Positions 1 through 8,580 of a DNA stretch of 64,000 nucleotides are shown piece by piece. Position 1 is the first letter of the stretch; each line of letters begins with the position of its first letter. The stretch spans positions 62,001 through 126,000 of the forward strand of contig CAZRBA010000073.1 of NCBI GenBank assembly GCA_964598255.1, written 5' to 3'. The notes beneath the pieces were generated by a model. It ran no database searches. It worked only from the letters and a program-made list of their open reading frames with translations, and was not told the DNA's origin. The stretch is from Caldithrix sp964598255. GTDB lineage: Bacteria > Calditrichota > Calditrichia > Calditrichales > Calditrichaceae. Position numbers and translations under genes: made by a program.

Positions 1-714
1 CTGACAATGGGCGGTACAAACACGTCCGCACGATTCGGAAAAGGGGTTGGTATCGTATAAAATTTTTAGTCCGTCTTCAAGGCGATTCTCACGAATGGCC
101 TTAATGTATTCCGGAATATCCATGTGCGTGGGGCAAGCATCGATGCAAATGCCGCATTCCAGACACCGGGACGCCTCTTCGACGGCCATAACCACTTCGT
201 ATCCGTAAGCCATTTCGTCGAATGTGTTTTTACGTACATCCGGTTCCATTACTGGCATAGGCGTCAGCTTGGGGTCAAGCAGCCAGGCTTCATCGCTTCT
301 CCGATAGCCTTTGTCATCATCTTTCCAGATCTTGTCATCGACGCCCGGTTTAAACACCCATTCTTGAGGATCGGACGTTACCCAAATGTAATCGTTAGAC
401 ATCCCTAACGATCCCGTGGGACAAACATCCACGCAAAGCGCGCACCAGCAGCAACGTCCGTAATCGATTTGCGGACGCAGGCCGGAATCTCCTTTACCGG
501 CATGAATAAAATTCACCGGAACCATATCGATGGCTTCGTTCTGGCAAATTTCTTCGCAGGTTCCGCACCCGATACACTTTTCAATATCGTTAACGTGGAA
601 TCCCCGATAACGATCGGCCCCTTCCCGTTCTTCAATAGGTTTTTTGACGGTATACGGTTTTTCCAGCGTTCGTTTCCAGGCAGAAAACGGAGAGAGTATA
701 TCTTTTAAGCTCAT
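1..714 (-). CDS. NuoI-type ferredoxin fused to NfnB/GltD-like oxidoreductase (partial, 3' end off window)
   Basis: I translated this frame by hand: it opens with ATG at 714 and stays open for 238 codons to the window edge. Residues of about 40-105 form an 8-Fe ferredoxin domain like NuoI/MbhN, with motifs CIGCGTCEEIC and CCWCALCVDVCP. A third cluster motif, CLECGICIDACP, follows, then IPEYIKAIRENR, NPFSESCGRVC and AHC. That last stretch is the N-terminal signature of the GltD/NfnB/dihydropyrimidine-dehydrogenase family, which continues into FAD and NAD(P) domains that lie outside the window. It is the last visible gene of the operon, 52 bp after the nuoD-like gene. The fusion would give the membrane complex both its ferredoxin-type electron wire and a flavin site for NAD(P)(H). 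The ferredoxin half is clear; the flavoprotein half is inferred from about 60 residues. Confidence 0.85.
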   Translation of the reverse strand, partial: MSLKDILSPFSAWKRTLEKPYTVKKPIEEREGADRYRGFHVNDIEKCIGCGTCEEICQNEAIDMVPVNFIHAGKGDSGLRPQIDYGRCCWCALCVDVCPTGSLGMSNDYIWVTSDPQEWVFKPGVDDKIWKDDDKGYRRSDEAWLLDPKLTPMPVMEPDVRKNTFDEMAYGYEVVMAVEEASRCLECGICIDACPTHMDIPEYIKAIRENRLEDGLKILYDTNPFSESCGRVCTAHCQ

Positions 715-766
715 GGTAATTTCCTTTTTACCTCAGTTTATCATTCGCTTATTTTTTAGAATCCGG

Positions 767-1996
767 CTAACGTTCTATTTCCGGCGGACAGGTTTGCAGC
801 GAAGGCATTAACCCGGCCAAATCGGCAATACTTATGCCAACGGCCAGCCGTTCGAGTACGGCCATGGCGTGGGTGTAGCTGGCTCCGCGCACATGTACGC
901 GACGGGGAAACTCGCTTCCGTCCGATACGACATAATAGCCCATTTCACCGCGACCGGATTCCGCACGGACATATGTTTCACCGGCCGGAATTTTCCAATG
1001 TAGTACATTGGGTAGCTTGGCACGCACCGGTCCGCTGGGCATTCTTTTTAAAATTTGCCGAATAAGACGAATCGAATTTAAAATTTCTTCTTTACGCAAT
1101 CTGGTGCGTTCGTAAACATCCGATTCCGAACCCAAAATAATATCAAAATCCAATTGATCGTAAATCAAATACGGGTTGTCCTTACGTACGTCAATGGGAA
1201 CACCCGCTGCCCGAGCCGTGGTACCGGTAATACCGTAGGGTTCAATCCATTCCGGCGGAATGTATCCCAGTCCTTTGGCGCGTGCTTTAAAAACCGCGTT
1301 GTTAAACATTACTCTTTCGATATCGGCAATCAGTTTTTCCAGCTTATTCATTACCACTTCTACGTGTTCGGCAAATCCTTCGGGTAAATCTTGCCGTACT
1401 CCGCCGGGAATAATGTACATGTGATAAACGCGACCGCCGGTCAGCTCTTCAAACAGATCCAAAATGTAATCACGATGGGCTACGCCCCACTGGCCGATAG
1501 GTACTAATCCAAAGGCACCGGCCTGGCCGCCTAGGCCCATGGTTAACGAGGCGGCCCGCATCATTTCCAAAACCAGAGTACGAATCCAAATACCGCGTTC
1601 GGGTACTTGCACACCGGCCAGTTCTTCCACTCCGGTAGCGAATAGGTATTCGTTAAAATCCGGCTCTGGTACACAAATACGACAGACAATGGGAAAGCAC
1701 TGGATGTACTTACGCCGTTCCATTAATTTTTCAAATCCGCGATGCAAATAGCCCACATGGGTTTTGGCTTCCACGATCACATCGCCTTCCAAAGTCAACT
1801 CGACCGACATATTGCCCGTTACCCCGGGATGCTGGGGGCCGTGCCATATTTTCAAATACTTACCGGAGGCCAAATCGAACGTTTTTTGTTGCGCCCAAAC
1901 CGGCCGCCAGGGATCCAAGTCGGTAGGAATTTTCGGCCAGTTTTTTTCCGGTTTATTTTTTATTTTGGTTGTCTCGGACGATTTTTTTGATTTCAT
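767..1996 (-). CDS. NuoD-like (49 kDa / hydrogenase large-subunit family) catalytic-arm subunit
   Basis: This 409-residue protein is the NuoD/MbhL-family subunit of the peripheral arm. The family landmark GPQHPGVTGNMSVEL (about 53-67) and the HRGFEKLMERR segment are intact. A [NiFe] site is not: hydrogenases carry RICGxC near the N-terminus and DPCxxC at the C-terminus, whereas here the first region reads CFPIVCRICVPEPDF (Cys100, 105, 108) and the last reads SLQTCPPEIER. It therefore resembles the non-hydrogenase Nuo/Mbs/Mbx subunits, but with unusual residual cysteines. The ATG at 1996 has a good Shine-Dalgarno (GAGGT, 6 bases upstream) and overlaps the end of nuoC by 44 bases, a sign of translational coupling. 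The terminal electron acceptor cannot be read from sequence. Confidence 0.87.
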   Translation of the reverse strand: MKSKKSSETTKIKNKPEKNWPKIPTDLDPWRPVWAQQKTFDLASGKYLKIWHGPQHPGVTGNMSVELTLEGDVIVEAKTHVGYLHRGFEKLMERRKYIQCFPIVCRICVPEPDFNEYLFATGVEELAGVQVPERGIWIRTLVLEMMRAASLTMGLGGQAGAFGLVPIGQWGVAHRDYILDLFEELTGGRVYHMYIIPGGVRQDLPEGFAEHVEVVMNKLEKLIADIERVMFNNAVFKARAKGLGYIPPEWIEPYGITGTTARAAGVPIDVRKDNPYLIYDQLDFDIILGSESDVYERTRLRKEEILNSIRLIRQILKRMPSGPVRAKLPNVLHWKIPAGETYVRAESGRGEMGYYVVSDGSEFPRRVHVRGASYTHAMAVLERLAVGISIADLAGLMPSLQTCPPEIER

Positions 1997-2534
1997 ATTT
2001 TACCTCAGCCTCTAACGGATAATTTTTTTCTTCCATTTGTTTGATAGGATCGATCGTAAAACGTCCTTCTCTGGGGAAATAGGTTTCTTGCGAATATTTT
2101 TTGCTATCAAAATCCTTACGCATGGGCGGAATATTATCCCAGCCTTCCAGAATCATCGGTTCATCCACGCGCGGGCTGCCGGGGAAATTGATACCGAACA
2201 TTTCCTTAAGCTCACGTTGGTACACTTGCGCCGCGGCCCATAAATGATGAATGCTTTCCATTTCTGGATTTTCGCGATCGATAAAAACTCGCACCCCCAT
2301 ATCGCTATGGGTTTGGTAATTGTGGAGTAAGTAAGTAAGTTGAAAGCGATTTTGTTCGATATAATCGACCGCTGAAATGAGGACTAAATGTTTAAAGCCT
2401 TCGACATCTCTCAAATAGGTTACCGTTTCAACAGCTTTTCGGGCTGCAACGGTTACAAAAAGCAAATTGGGCCTTTGTTGTTTACTATCGCTAACGCCAA
2501 ACCGTTCTTGCAATCGTTTTAAAATATTTTCCAT
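1953..2534 (-). CDS. NuoC-like (30 kDa) subunit
   Basis: This 193-residue protein is a complex I 30-kDa/MbhK-type subunit. The family-typical region runs through EGFKHLVLISAVDYIE, a segment matching DRENPEMESIHHLWAAAQ and then QRELKEMFGINFPGSP, ending in PPMRKDF. It structurally links NuoB and NuoD and carries no cofactor in known relatives. It starts 6 bases after nuoB and its tail overlaps the nuoD-like start, so it sits in the standard B-C-D order. The C-terminus is charged (lysine and glutamate rich). Confidence 0.88.
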   Translation of the reverse strand: MENILKRLQERFGVSDSKQQRPNLLFVTVAARKAVETVTYLRDVEGFKHLVLISAVDYIEQNRFQLTYLLHNYQTHSDMGVRVFIDRENPEMESIHHLWAAAQVYQRELKEMFGINFPGSPRVDEPMILEGWDNIPPMRKDFDSKKYSQETYFPREGRFTIDPIKQMEEKNYPLEAEVKYEIKKIVRDNQNKK

Positions 2535-2540
2535 AGTTTC

Positions 2541-3179
2541 CTACCAATTATATTCCGGTAAATCCCAGTCTTTAATTATTTTTTTCTGATTTGCTTTGTA
2601 CCAGTCAAAATTTTGCGCATATTTATTGGCGCCTTCTGCCTTTCCCGCTTTGATAAGCCGCTTTAACTCGTTAAAACCGGCAATCAAAGCTTCCGGACGC
2701 GGCATGCAACCTGCAATGTACACATCAACAGGCAAATAATAGTCCAAACGATTAATGGTATTGTAGCTATCGAAGTACATTCCGCCGTTTACGGTACAGC
2801 TTCCCAAGCCCAAAACGAATTTGGGATTTTGCATTTGTTCATAACTGCGAATGACACGCTTTAAAGTTTTAACGGAAAGATAGCCGCTAATAATAAAGAC
2901 ACCTGCCTGTCGAGGCGTGGGGCGCGGGAAAATGCCGAAACGGGAAACATCGTAACGGGCAGTGTAAAGCGGCGGCAATTCAATGGAACCGCAACCGGTT
3001 CCGAACGCTAAAATCCACAACGAATTGGCCTGGGCCCAATTGTAAAATTTTCGTACGATTTTATTGGCCACGGGTGTCACCGCCTTGGGGCGCTCTCCGC
3101 AAAAATAATCCGCCGGATTAAAGCCCAAATCGTCTGCCTGTTGATTTAACTTGTCTATTTTAATTTCTTTGTCTGCCAT
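2541..3179 (-). CDS. NuoB-like subunit with an altered N2 cluster motif
   Basis: This 212-residue protein matches the NuoB/MbhJ family, which holds the terminal [4Fe-4S] cluster N2. Compared with the usual NuoB pattern (SLWPL..GLACCAVE), the sequence reads SLWILAFGTGCGSIELPP, so the first Cys of the tandem pair (Cys63) is kept and the second is Gly64. The other two ligands are present in GLGSCTVNGG (Cys128) and IAGCMPRPEAL (Cys158). The cluster would thus have three obvious Cys ligands, with the fourth unclear. The start codon at 3179 follows nuoH by 35 bases, and nuoC starts 6 bases after the stop. Confidence 0.88.
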   Translation of the reverse strand: MADKEIKIDKLNQQADDLGFNPADYFCGERPKAVTPVANKIVRKFYNWAQANSLWILAFGTGCGSIELPPLYTARYDVSRFGIFPRPTPRQAGVFIISGYLSVKTLKRVIRSYEQMQNPKFVLGLGSCTVNGGMYFDSYNTINRLDYYLPVDVYIAGCMPRPEALIAGFNELKRLIKAGKAEGANKYAQNFDWYKANQKKIIKDWDLPEYNW

Positions 3180-3214
3180 CGTTCACTTCCTGCTTAAAGA
3201 CGTTATTTTTCTAT

Positions 3215-4126
3215 TTAAACCAAATAAATCACAACTGCCAATACGCCGATCATCGCCGGAACTTGCAACAGCCAGCGAATGGATTGTTCCACTTTGAATC
3301 TGGGAAAAACCACACCGACAAATACGCAGAATTCGAAGATAAAAAATGTTTTGACGATCATCTCCCAAATACTGGTTGCTCCGCCGAAAAACAAATTCAT
3401 AAACAATACCAGTTTGGCCGAAGCAAATACGGAACGATTCGATTGCAGCAAAACCAAAAAGCTACTGTTGTATTCCGTTGGCGGACCTACGGGAATTTCC
3501 TGCGGCGCCATGTGCACATCAAAAGGCGAATGCATCATCATACCTAAGTAGGCCAACATACCGGCAATAGTTGCCACCGGATTAGTAACCATATTCCAAT
3601 GGGCAATGCCGCCCTGCTGGGCCGCCACGATTTGTGAGATGGACAGGGTGTGATGTTGTGCTGCCAATGCAATGATTGCCAAAGCAAAAGGAACTTCGCT
3701 GGCTGTCACTTGGGAAAGCCCGCGCATAATACCCATGGCAGAAAATGGATGTCCGCTCTCGCCAGCTCCCAGAGCCATTCCCAACATACCAAAAAAGATA
3801 AAATAAATTACCAAAAGCAAATCGCCGCTAAAACTAAAGTTTTGCAACCAAACCGATCCGAATACCGCAGGGATTAGCAAATAGAGTCCAATACCTCCGG
3901 TAAATCTGAAAACCGGCCCCAAATAATACATAATCCCATGATGAATGGCCGTACGCATGGAAAAGCTTTTAACGATATCCACATACGGCTGCCAAACAGG
4001 AGGCCCGATGCGGCCATGTACGCGGGCAATGATTTTCATGGTAAAGCCGATGAGCAACAACCCGTAATTGAATATTAAGAACAAAGATGCTAAGGCATAT
4101 CCGATTTTTATGAGTACCGATTCCAT
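3215..4126 (-). CDS. NuoH/MbhM-like membrane anchor subunit
   Basis: This 303-residue protein has about eight hydrophobic segments and corresponds to NuoH (complex I ND1) or MbhM, which joins the peripheral arm to the membrane arm. Family landmarks are RIGPPVWQPYVDIVK near the N-terminus and, after the fifth or so membrane span, SPFDVHMAPQEIPVGPPTEYN, matching the conserved PFDxxEAExE..xGxxxEY loop but with fewer acidic residues, as in Mbh/Mbs-type proteins. Its ATG overlaps the end of the large antiporter gene, so translation is coupled. Confidence 0.88.
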   Translation of the reverse strand: MESVLIKIGYALASLFLIFNYGLLLIGFTMKIIARVHGRIGPPVWQPYVDIVKSFSMRTAIHHGIMYYLGPVFRFTGGIGLYLLIPAVFGSVWLQNFSFSGDLLLVIYFIFFGMLGMALGAGESGHPFSAMGIMRGLSQVTASEVPFALAIIALAAQHHTLSISQIVAAQQGGIAHWNMVTNPVATIAGMLAYLGMMMHSPFDVHMAPQEIPVGPPTEYNSSFLVLLQSNRSVFASAKLVLFMNLFFGGATSIWEMIVKTFFIFEFCVFVGVVFPRFKVEQSIRWLLQVPAMIGVLAVVIYLV

Positions 4127-7100
4127 TAATGCACTCCCATGATGTAATAAAGGACTAAACCGAACAACAAAATAAAAAGCGCGTAGGTTTGGCCGTTACC
4201 CGTATAGATATTACGGAAAACTGAGGCCAGCGCATGCGCCCATTCGTCCACTGCAAGCCAAAAACGTTTAACCAAAGGCTTTAAAATCGGCGCCATTGCG
4301 CGTTGGTAAGGTGTAAAAAATTTATAGGCATAATGCGTTGTTTCCGGCCGTTCCGGTTTTTCGGCCGCAAATACGATGTTAAAAGGTTTTACCTTTTGTG
4401 CTTTGGGGTTAATAAGCAATAGGTAAATAAGCACCAGAACAAAAATGGCCCCCACAATAATAATGGTTATCATTCCGTTCCAGTATCCTATGGAACTGAA
4501 GACGGTATTGCCTTGCCAGAAAAGTGTGGAGCTAAATACGGGATCAATAGCTGCAGATAACGGTTGTAGCAATAATTTGGGATCTGCGGAAAAAACAAGC
4601 AGAGCAATTATCAAAATATATTGCGGAATCAAAAGCCAAACAGGCGCTTCTTTTACTTTTAACTGGTTCGGCTTGGGCATACCTAAAAAAATGGCATGTA
4701 TCAGACGATAGCAATACAAAAAGGCAATGGTGCTGGCAAAAAAGGCCAAACCGGTTTGCAAATACCAGCCTTTTTCGATTAATGCTTCGTACAGCAACCA
4801 TTTGCTGCCAAACCCCATTAGCGGCGGCACGCCGGACAAAGCAATAATGCCGATTAATACCGAAACAAACGAAAAAGGCATGCGTTTGATCAAGCCGCCC
4901 ATTTCGTACATATTACGGGTTCCCGTACGATAAATAACACCGGCAACAGCCAAAAACAACAAACCTTTAAACAACAAATGGTTTAACGTATGCCATAAGG
5001 CTGCCGCCCAACCCAAATGAGACATAACAGCTAAAGCAAGCAAAATATACCCCACCTGCCCCACACTGGAATATGCCAGTAACTTTTTGGCATCTTCCTG
5101 AAAAACTGCAAACAAGGTGGCAAAAAAGGCGGTCAAAACACCGATCCATCCTAGGATGGTATTTAAAGAAATTCCGGCCAAATAGGGCGTTCCCAAATTG
5201 ACAAGCAACACCACAAATCCAAAAATACCCGCTTTGGAAAGAATGCCGGAGATAATGGGGGTGGCATCATCCTCGGATTCGGCATAAGCGCCAGGCGCCC
5301 AAATGTGCAACCCGATGGCAGCGATTTTGGCCAAAAACCCAAGAGCCACAAAACCGAAAATCCAAGGAGCATATGCCGCGGAAGAGGCCAGTACCTTCAA
5401 ATCCCAAATATCCGGTAGGCCCGCATGGGCAAAAGCAAAACCCGTTAAAATAAAATAGGCACCGCCCAAACTGAAAATAACATACGACAATGCCGGTGCT
5501 TCGGCTTTTTTACCGCGCAATATCAACAAATACGAGGCCACTGTCATCAATTCCCACGAAAAGAAAAATTGCAACAAAGTATGCGACAGCACCAAATTCG
5601 TCATAGCGCCTAACATCAAAATTACCAGCGGATAAAAGCCTACCGAACGTTGCGTACGATACAAAGAGCCCAGCAACATTACGGCCCCGCCCGCAAGAAA
5701 AAGCAAAGCAAAATAAACATTTATTCCCTTTAAAGAAGGCAAAAGATAAAACGCGTAAACGGTTAACAAGCCAACGCTAATAATGCCTTTTATTTTGACC
5801 GGTAACGCATCGATGATAAACAGAAAAACGGCTGCCGCCAATGGCACATACAACAAACCGGCATGCGGCATTGCATGCAACGAAAAAAGATACCCGACGC
5901 CAATTAAAAGAAGACCGAACGTCCATAGCGAAAAATAACGTTCGCCTTCTACCTTAAAAGGAACTTCGACCTGCACAGGTGCTCTGCGAATGGCATAACC
6001 GAACCACCGCAACAGGTAAACCGCTTCAAACAAAGAGCCGAGCAAAATAAAACCGATCCACCAAAAATGATGTTTTACCGCCAACGCCATGACAAGCGAC
6101 CATTTGCCCCAAAATCCGGCAAACGGCGGAAAACCGAGCAGGGCTAACAAAAACAAACCCAGCAAAAACTGCAATAACGGCCGCCCTTGTAAAACGCCCC
6201 AATCTTTGATATTGTCTTTTTTGACAATACCGGCTAACCAGTAAAGCCCGGCCTTGGCAAAAAAGTGATTAAAAAACAAGGCTAAAATAATATATTTAAA
6301 CGTGGAAAAGGAAGGATCGAGCGCATAGCCCAAAGCAAGCGTCATAAGCAAAAGCCCCATTTGCCCTACGGAAGAATACCCCAGCATACGGGTTGTATTG
6401 GTTTGTTTGATGCCCATCCAGTTTGAGGCCAAAAAAGTTACCAACCCCATACCGGCAATAATCATAAACCAGTGAGACGGAGCTAATGGTAAAATTTTAT
6501 ACAATGCAAAAAACATGGCCCCGGAGGTTCCGGCCGAAATCATGGCTGCAATGCCAGGATTGGCTCCTTGATAAACATCCAGCGCCCAGCCGTTGGCCGG
6601 AAATTGTTTCATTTCGATAAAAAAGGAAAGCAGCAACATAAAAATAGCCATTACGACCACACTCATGCCACTGTGCAAAATGGGACTTAAAATCATTCCG
6701 TCAATATTCAGGGTTCCGCTGTAACTATATAAAAAGATAATGCCCATTAGTAAAAACATCGAAGCAATGCTGCCGGCAATCATGTATTTAAAACCACCGG
6801 AAAGGGCATTAATGCGTAAATCCATACCAATTAGGGCATAGGTTGCGATGGACGTAATCTCGATAAAAACAAACAGGTTAAAAATATCGCGGGTCATTAC
6901 CAGTCCGTTCATGCCCAAGGTAACCAACAAAAACAGAACCGGGGCACGAACGCCGATGGTATTAAAATGGCGCAGCAAATAAATGGCACCCGTTAAAGCA
7001 AGAATGTTAATACCGGTTAAAAAGATGGCTTCTTGCAAGCTCATTTGCAAATTAATAGACAAAGGCGGTTTAAAACCGGCAGTGTAAATTTGCACGGGCT

Positions 7101-7269
7101 GTAGTCCATTAAATAAGAACCCCATGAGCCACTGAGCCGAAATGAATACAAAGGCCGAAATCGTCAGTAGAAAAATTGTATTTACAACTGTTTTCCCCAG
7201 CCGTTCGAATAGCGGAAGGAGAAAGGCCCCTCCCAATGCAATTGCTATAATGTAAATTGGTGCTACCAT
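4126..7269 (-). CDS. Double MrpD/NuoL-M-N-type antiporter subunit (two antiporter units in one chain)
   Basis: The frame is open for 1047 codons, roughly twice the length of a normal MrpD/NuoN/MbhH protein, and reads as two complete antiporter-like units. Unit 1 (about 1-490) has the TM5 glutamate in NLFVFIEITSIATYALIG (Glu137), the TM7 lysine in EMKQFPANGW (Lys221) and a TM12-like NHFFAKAGLYW (Lys339). Unit 2 (about 500-1047) has FFFSWELMTVASYLLI (Glu573), GFLAKIAAIGLHIWAP (Lys648) and LNHLLFKGLLFLAVAG. The C-terminus ends in EWAHALASVFRNIYTGNGQTYALF, broken by eye, as in HyfB/NuoL relatives. Both units keep the residues of the ion path, so the chain should supply two ion channels. It overlaps mrpC by 7 bases upstream and nuoH downstream. 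Confidence 0.9.
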   Translation of the reverse strand: MVAPIYIIAIALGGAFLLPLFERLGKTVVNTIFLLTISAFVFISAQWLMGFLFNGLQPVQIYTAGFKPPLSINLQMSLQEAIFLTGINILALTGAIYLLRHFNTIGVRAPVLFLLVTLGMNGLVMTRDIFNLFVFIEITSIATYALIGMDLRINALSGGFKYMIAGSIASMFLLMGIIFLYSYSGTLNIDGMILSPILHSGMSVVVMAIFMLLLSFFIEMKQFPANGWALDVYQGANPGIAAMISAGTSGAMFFALYKILPLAPSHWFMIIAGMGLVTFLASNWMGIKQTNTTRMLGYSSVGQMGLLLMTLALGYALDPSFSTFKYIILALFFNHFFAKAGLYWLAGIVKKDNIKDWGVLQGRPLLQFLLGLFLLALLGFPPFAGFWGKWSLVMALAVKHHFWWIGFILLGSLFEAVYLLRWFGYAIRRAPVQVEVPFKVEGERYFSLWTFGLLLIGVGYLFSLHAMPHAGLLYVPLAAAVFLFIIDALPVKIKGIISVGLLTVYAFYLLPSLKGINVYFALLFLAGGAVMLLGSLYRTQRSVGFYPLVILMLGAMTNLVLSHTLLQFFFSWELMTVASYLLILRGKKAEAPALSYVIFSLGGAYFILTGFAFAHAGLPDIWDLKVLASSAAYAPWIFGFVALGFLAKIAAIGLHIWAPGAYAESEDDATPIISGILSKAGIFGFVVLLVNLGTPYLAGISLNTILGWIGVLTAFFATLFAVFQEDAKKLLAYSSVGQVGYILLALAVMSHLGWAAALWHTLNHLLFKGLLFLAVAGVIYRTGTRNMYEMGGLIKRMPFSFVSVLIGIIALSGVPPLMGFGSKWLLYEALIEKGWYLQTGLAFFASTIAFLYCYRLIHAIFLGMPKPNQLKVKEAPVWLLIPQYILIIALLVFSADPKLLLQPLSAAIDPVFSSTLFWQGNTVFSSIGYWNGMITIIIVGAIFVLVLIYLLLINPKAQKVKPFNIVFAAEKPERPETTHYAYKFFTPYQRAMAPILKPLVKRFWLAVDEWAHALASVFRNIYTGNGQTYALFILLFGLVLYYIMGVH

Positions 7270-7613
7270 TTCATATCCCTGTAATCACTAATGTCCAATG
7301 ATTTTTTCTTAGCAAACAAACGAATCACATACGAAAGCATCAAAGCGTCTACTGCCACACCGATAACAATGGCTGTTAAAACCAATGCCTGCGGGACAGG
7401 ATCTACCACTTTATTAACCGCATTACCAACAACGGCCGAATCCAAAATGGGCGCCGTTCTGCCCTTAATGTAGCCGATGGAAATCATCAAAATCTGGAGT
7501 CCGGTTTCCGCAATGGAAAGACTAAGAACTATTTTAATCAAATTGCGGCGTGTAAGCAGGCCCCAAATTCCGATGCCCATAATGATAATCGCAAAACCTA
7601 AAATTAACTTCAT
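7263..7613 (-). CDS. mrpC: MrpC/MnhC/NuoK-like antiporter subunit
   Basis: This 116-residue protein has three hydrophobic segments in the NuoK/MrpC family. The membrane glutamate expected in the second helix is visible in SLSIAETGLQILMISIGY. The third span is the DPVPQALVLTAIVIGVAVDA signature, which is nearly invariant in MrpC. It lies between the MrpB-type gene and the double antiporter gene and overlaps the latter by 7 bases, as expected for a tightly co-translated Mrp module. Confidence 0.9.
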   Translation of the reverse strand: MKLILGFAIIIMGIGIWGLLTRRNLIKIVLSLSIAETGLQILMISIGYIKGRTAPILDSAVVGNAVNKVVDPVPQALVLTAIVIGVAVDALMLSYVIRLFAKKKSLDISDYRDMKW

Positions 7614-7646
7614 TTTATTACCTTAATCTTTTTCTATCCGCAAAAA

Positions 7647-8336
7647 TTATTCTTTCAAGTTTTCCAGAATACCCGAAAGCTCGGTTCCCACTTTCAAACC
7701 GATAAACGTATAAATAATGGGAATTGCCCCGGCGCTAAGCAATGCGCCATATTTCCCAAGCGGCAAAAAGCGGTTGTCTAAAAATCCGGCGGCTAAAATC
7801 AACCCTAAAATACCGACCAAAACGTAGCTGGCTCCGGCGGTTGATTCCAGCCAGTTCAAAGCCAAATGATTCATTTTGAAATCGGGAAAAACCAATAAAA
7901 GGAATAACACCCCGGAAGCAATTACGGCCCCGCCTTGAAATCCTCCGCCAGGCGACAAATGGCCGTTCAGAAAAATATAGGCGCCAAACATTACAATAAA
8001 AGGACTCAACAAATGGGCACCGGTCGTCAAAAATTCGCTGGCCGGACGATATTTTCTCTTGGTTTCTCTGGATTCCTTTTTGCGACGACGCAATAGAACG
8101 GCCACACCGGTAGCCGCCAAAAAAAGAACACTAACTTCGCCCAGAGTATCCAACCCACGGTAGGTAACCACAATTGCCGTAACCACATTAACCGCTCCCA
8201 GTTCTTTGGGCTCACGCGAGACATATTCGCGAGCCACGCCGTTAAGCGTTTGGGGAGGATTCCAGTTAAGCAGCATTTCGAACATGATATAAACTAAAAA
8301 GAGTACCACCAGAAGGGCGAATCCACGTTTAATCAT
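7647..8336 (-). CDS. mrpB: MbhE-like segment fused to MrpB/MnhB (DUF4040-partner) antiporter subunit
   Basis: I place the start at ATG 8336 (229 residues). An upstream in-frame start exists at 8402 but would run through the preceding gene. Residues of about 1-95 match the C-terminal part of MrpA (MbhE): NVVTAIVVTYRGLDTLGE and a membrane helix. After a basic linker comes MrpB (MbhF): FLTTGAHLLSPFIVMFGAYI, then NGHLSPGGGFQGGAV, which is diagnostic for MnhB. The fusion suits the MrpA C-terminus/MrpB contact seen in Mrp complexes. Its start overlaps the DUF4040 stop by 8 bases. Confidence 0.86.
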   Translation of the reverse strand: MIKRGFALLVVLFLVYIMFEMLLNWNPPQTLNGVAREYVSREPKELGAVNVVTAIVVTYRGLDTLGEVSVLFLAATGVAVLLRRRKKESRETKRKYRPASEFLTTGAHLLSPFIVMFGAYIFLNGHLSPGGGFQGGAVIASGVLFLLLVFPDFKMNHLALNWLESTAGASYVLVGILGLILAAGFLDNRFLPLGKYGALLSAGAIPIIYTFIGLKVGTELSGILENLKE

Positions 8337-8580
8337 TTTCCGCCTCCTGTTCGCGCGTTTTTTTAATGGCATACAAAAAGATAGCCGTAGAAAGTCCGGC
8401 ACCGATGGCCGCTTCCGTCATGGCCACATCCGGAGCCGCCAACACCACGTAAACCACGCTGGCAAACAAACTGACAATACCTCCGGCTACGGCCGCAGCC
8501 ACCAAATTTTTAAGATATACTGCAGCAATGGCTGCAACGACCATCCCCACACCTAAAAGAATAAGCAAAATCTCAGTCAT
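8329..8580 (-). CDS. DUF4040 / MbhD-like Mrp complex subunit
   Basis: This 83-residue protein has three hydrophobic helices and corresponds to the DUF4040 part of MrpA (MbhD). The diagnostic stretch is VVYVVLAAPDVAMTEAAIG, followed by STAIFLYAIKK. The chosen ATG at 8580 overlaps the mrpG stop by 8 bases, while the longer frame from 8697 would add 39 basic residues that are simply the mrpG region in another frame. Stand-alone MbhD plus MbhE/F-type arrangement is typical of Mbh/Mbs/Mbx operons rather than of classical seven-gene Mrp antiporters. Confidence 0.85.
   Translation of the reverse strand: MTEILLILLGVGMVVAAIAAVYLKNLVAAAVAGGIVSLFASVVYVVLAAPDVAMTEAAIGAGLSTAIFLYAIKKTREQEAEND

Noticed and set aside
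767..3179. A membrane-bound [NiFe] hydrogenase (Mbh-type) reading of the NuoD/NuoB pair
   Set aside because: The large subunit lacks both CxxC metal motifs in the required form (no RICGxC, no DPCxxC), and the small subunit lacks the hydrogenase-type CxxC.
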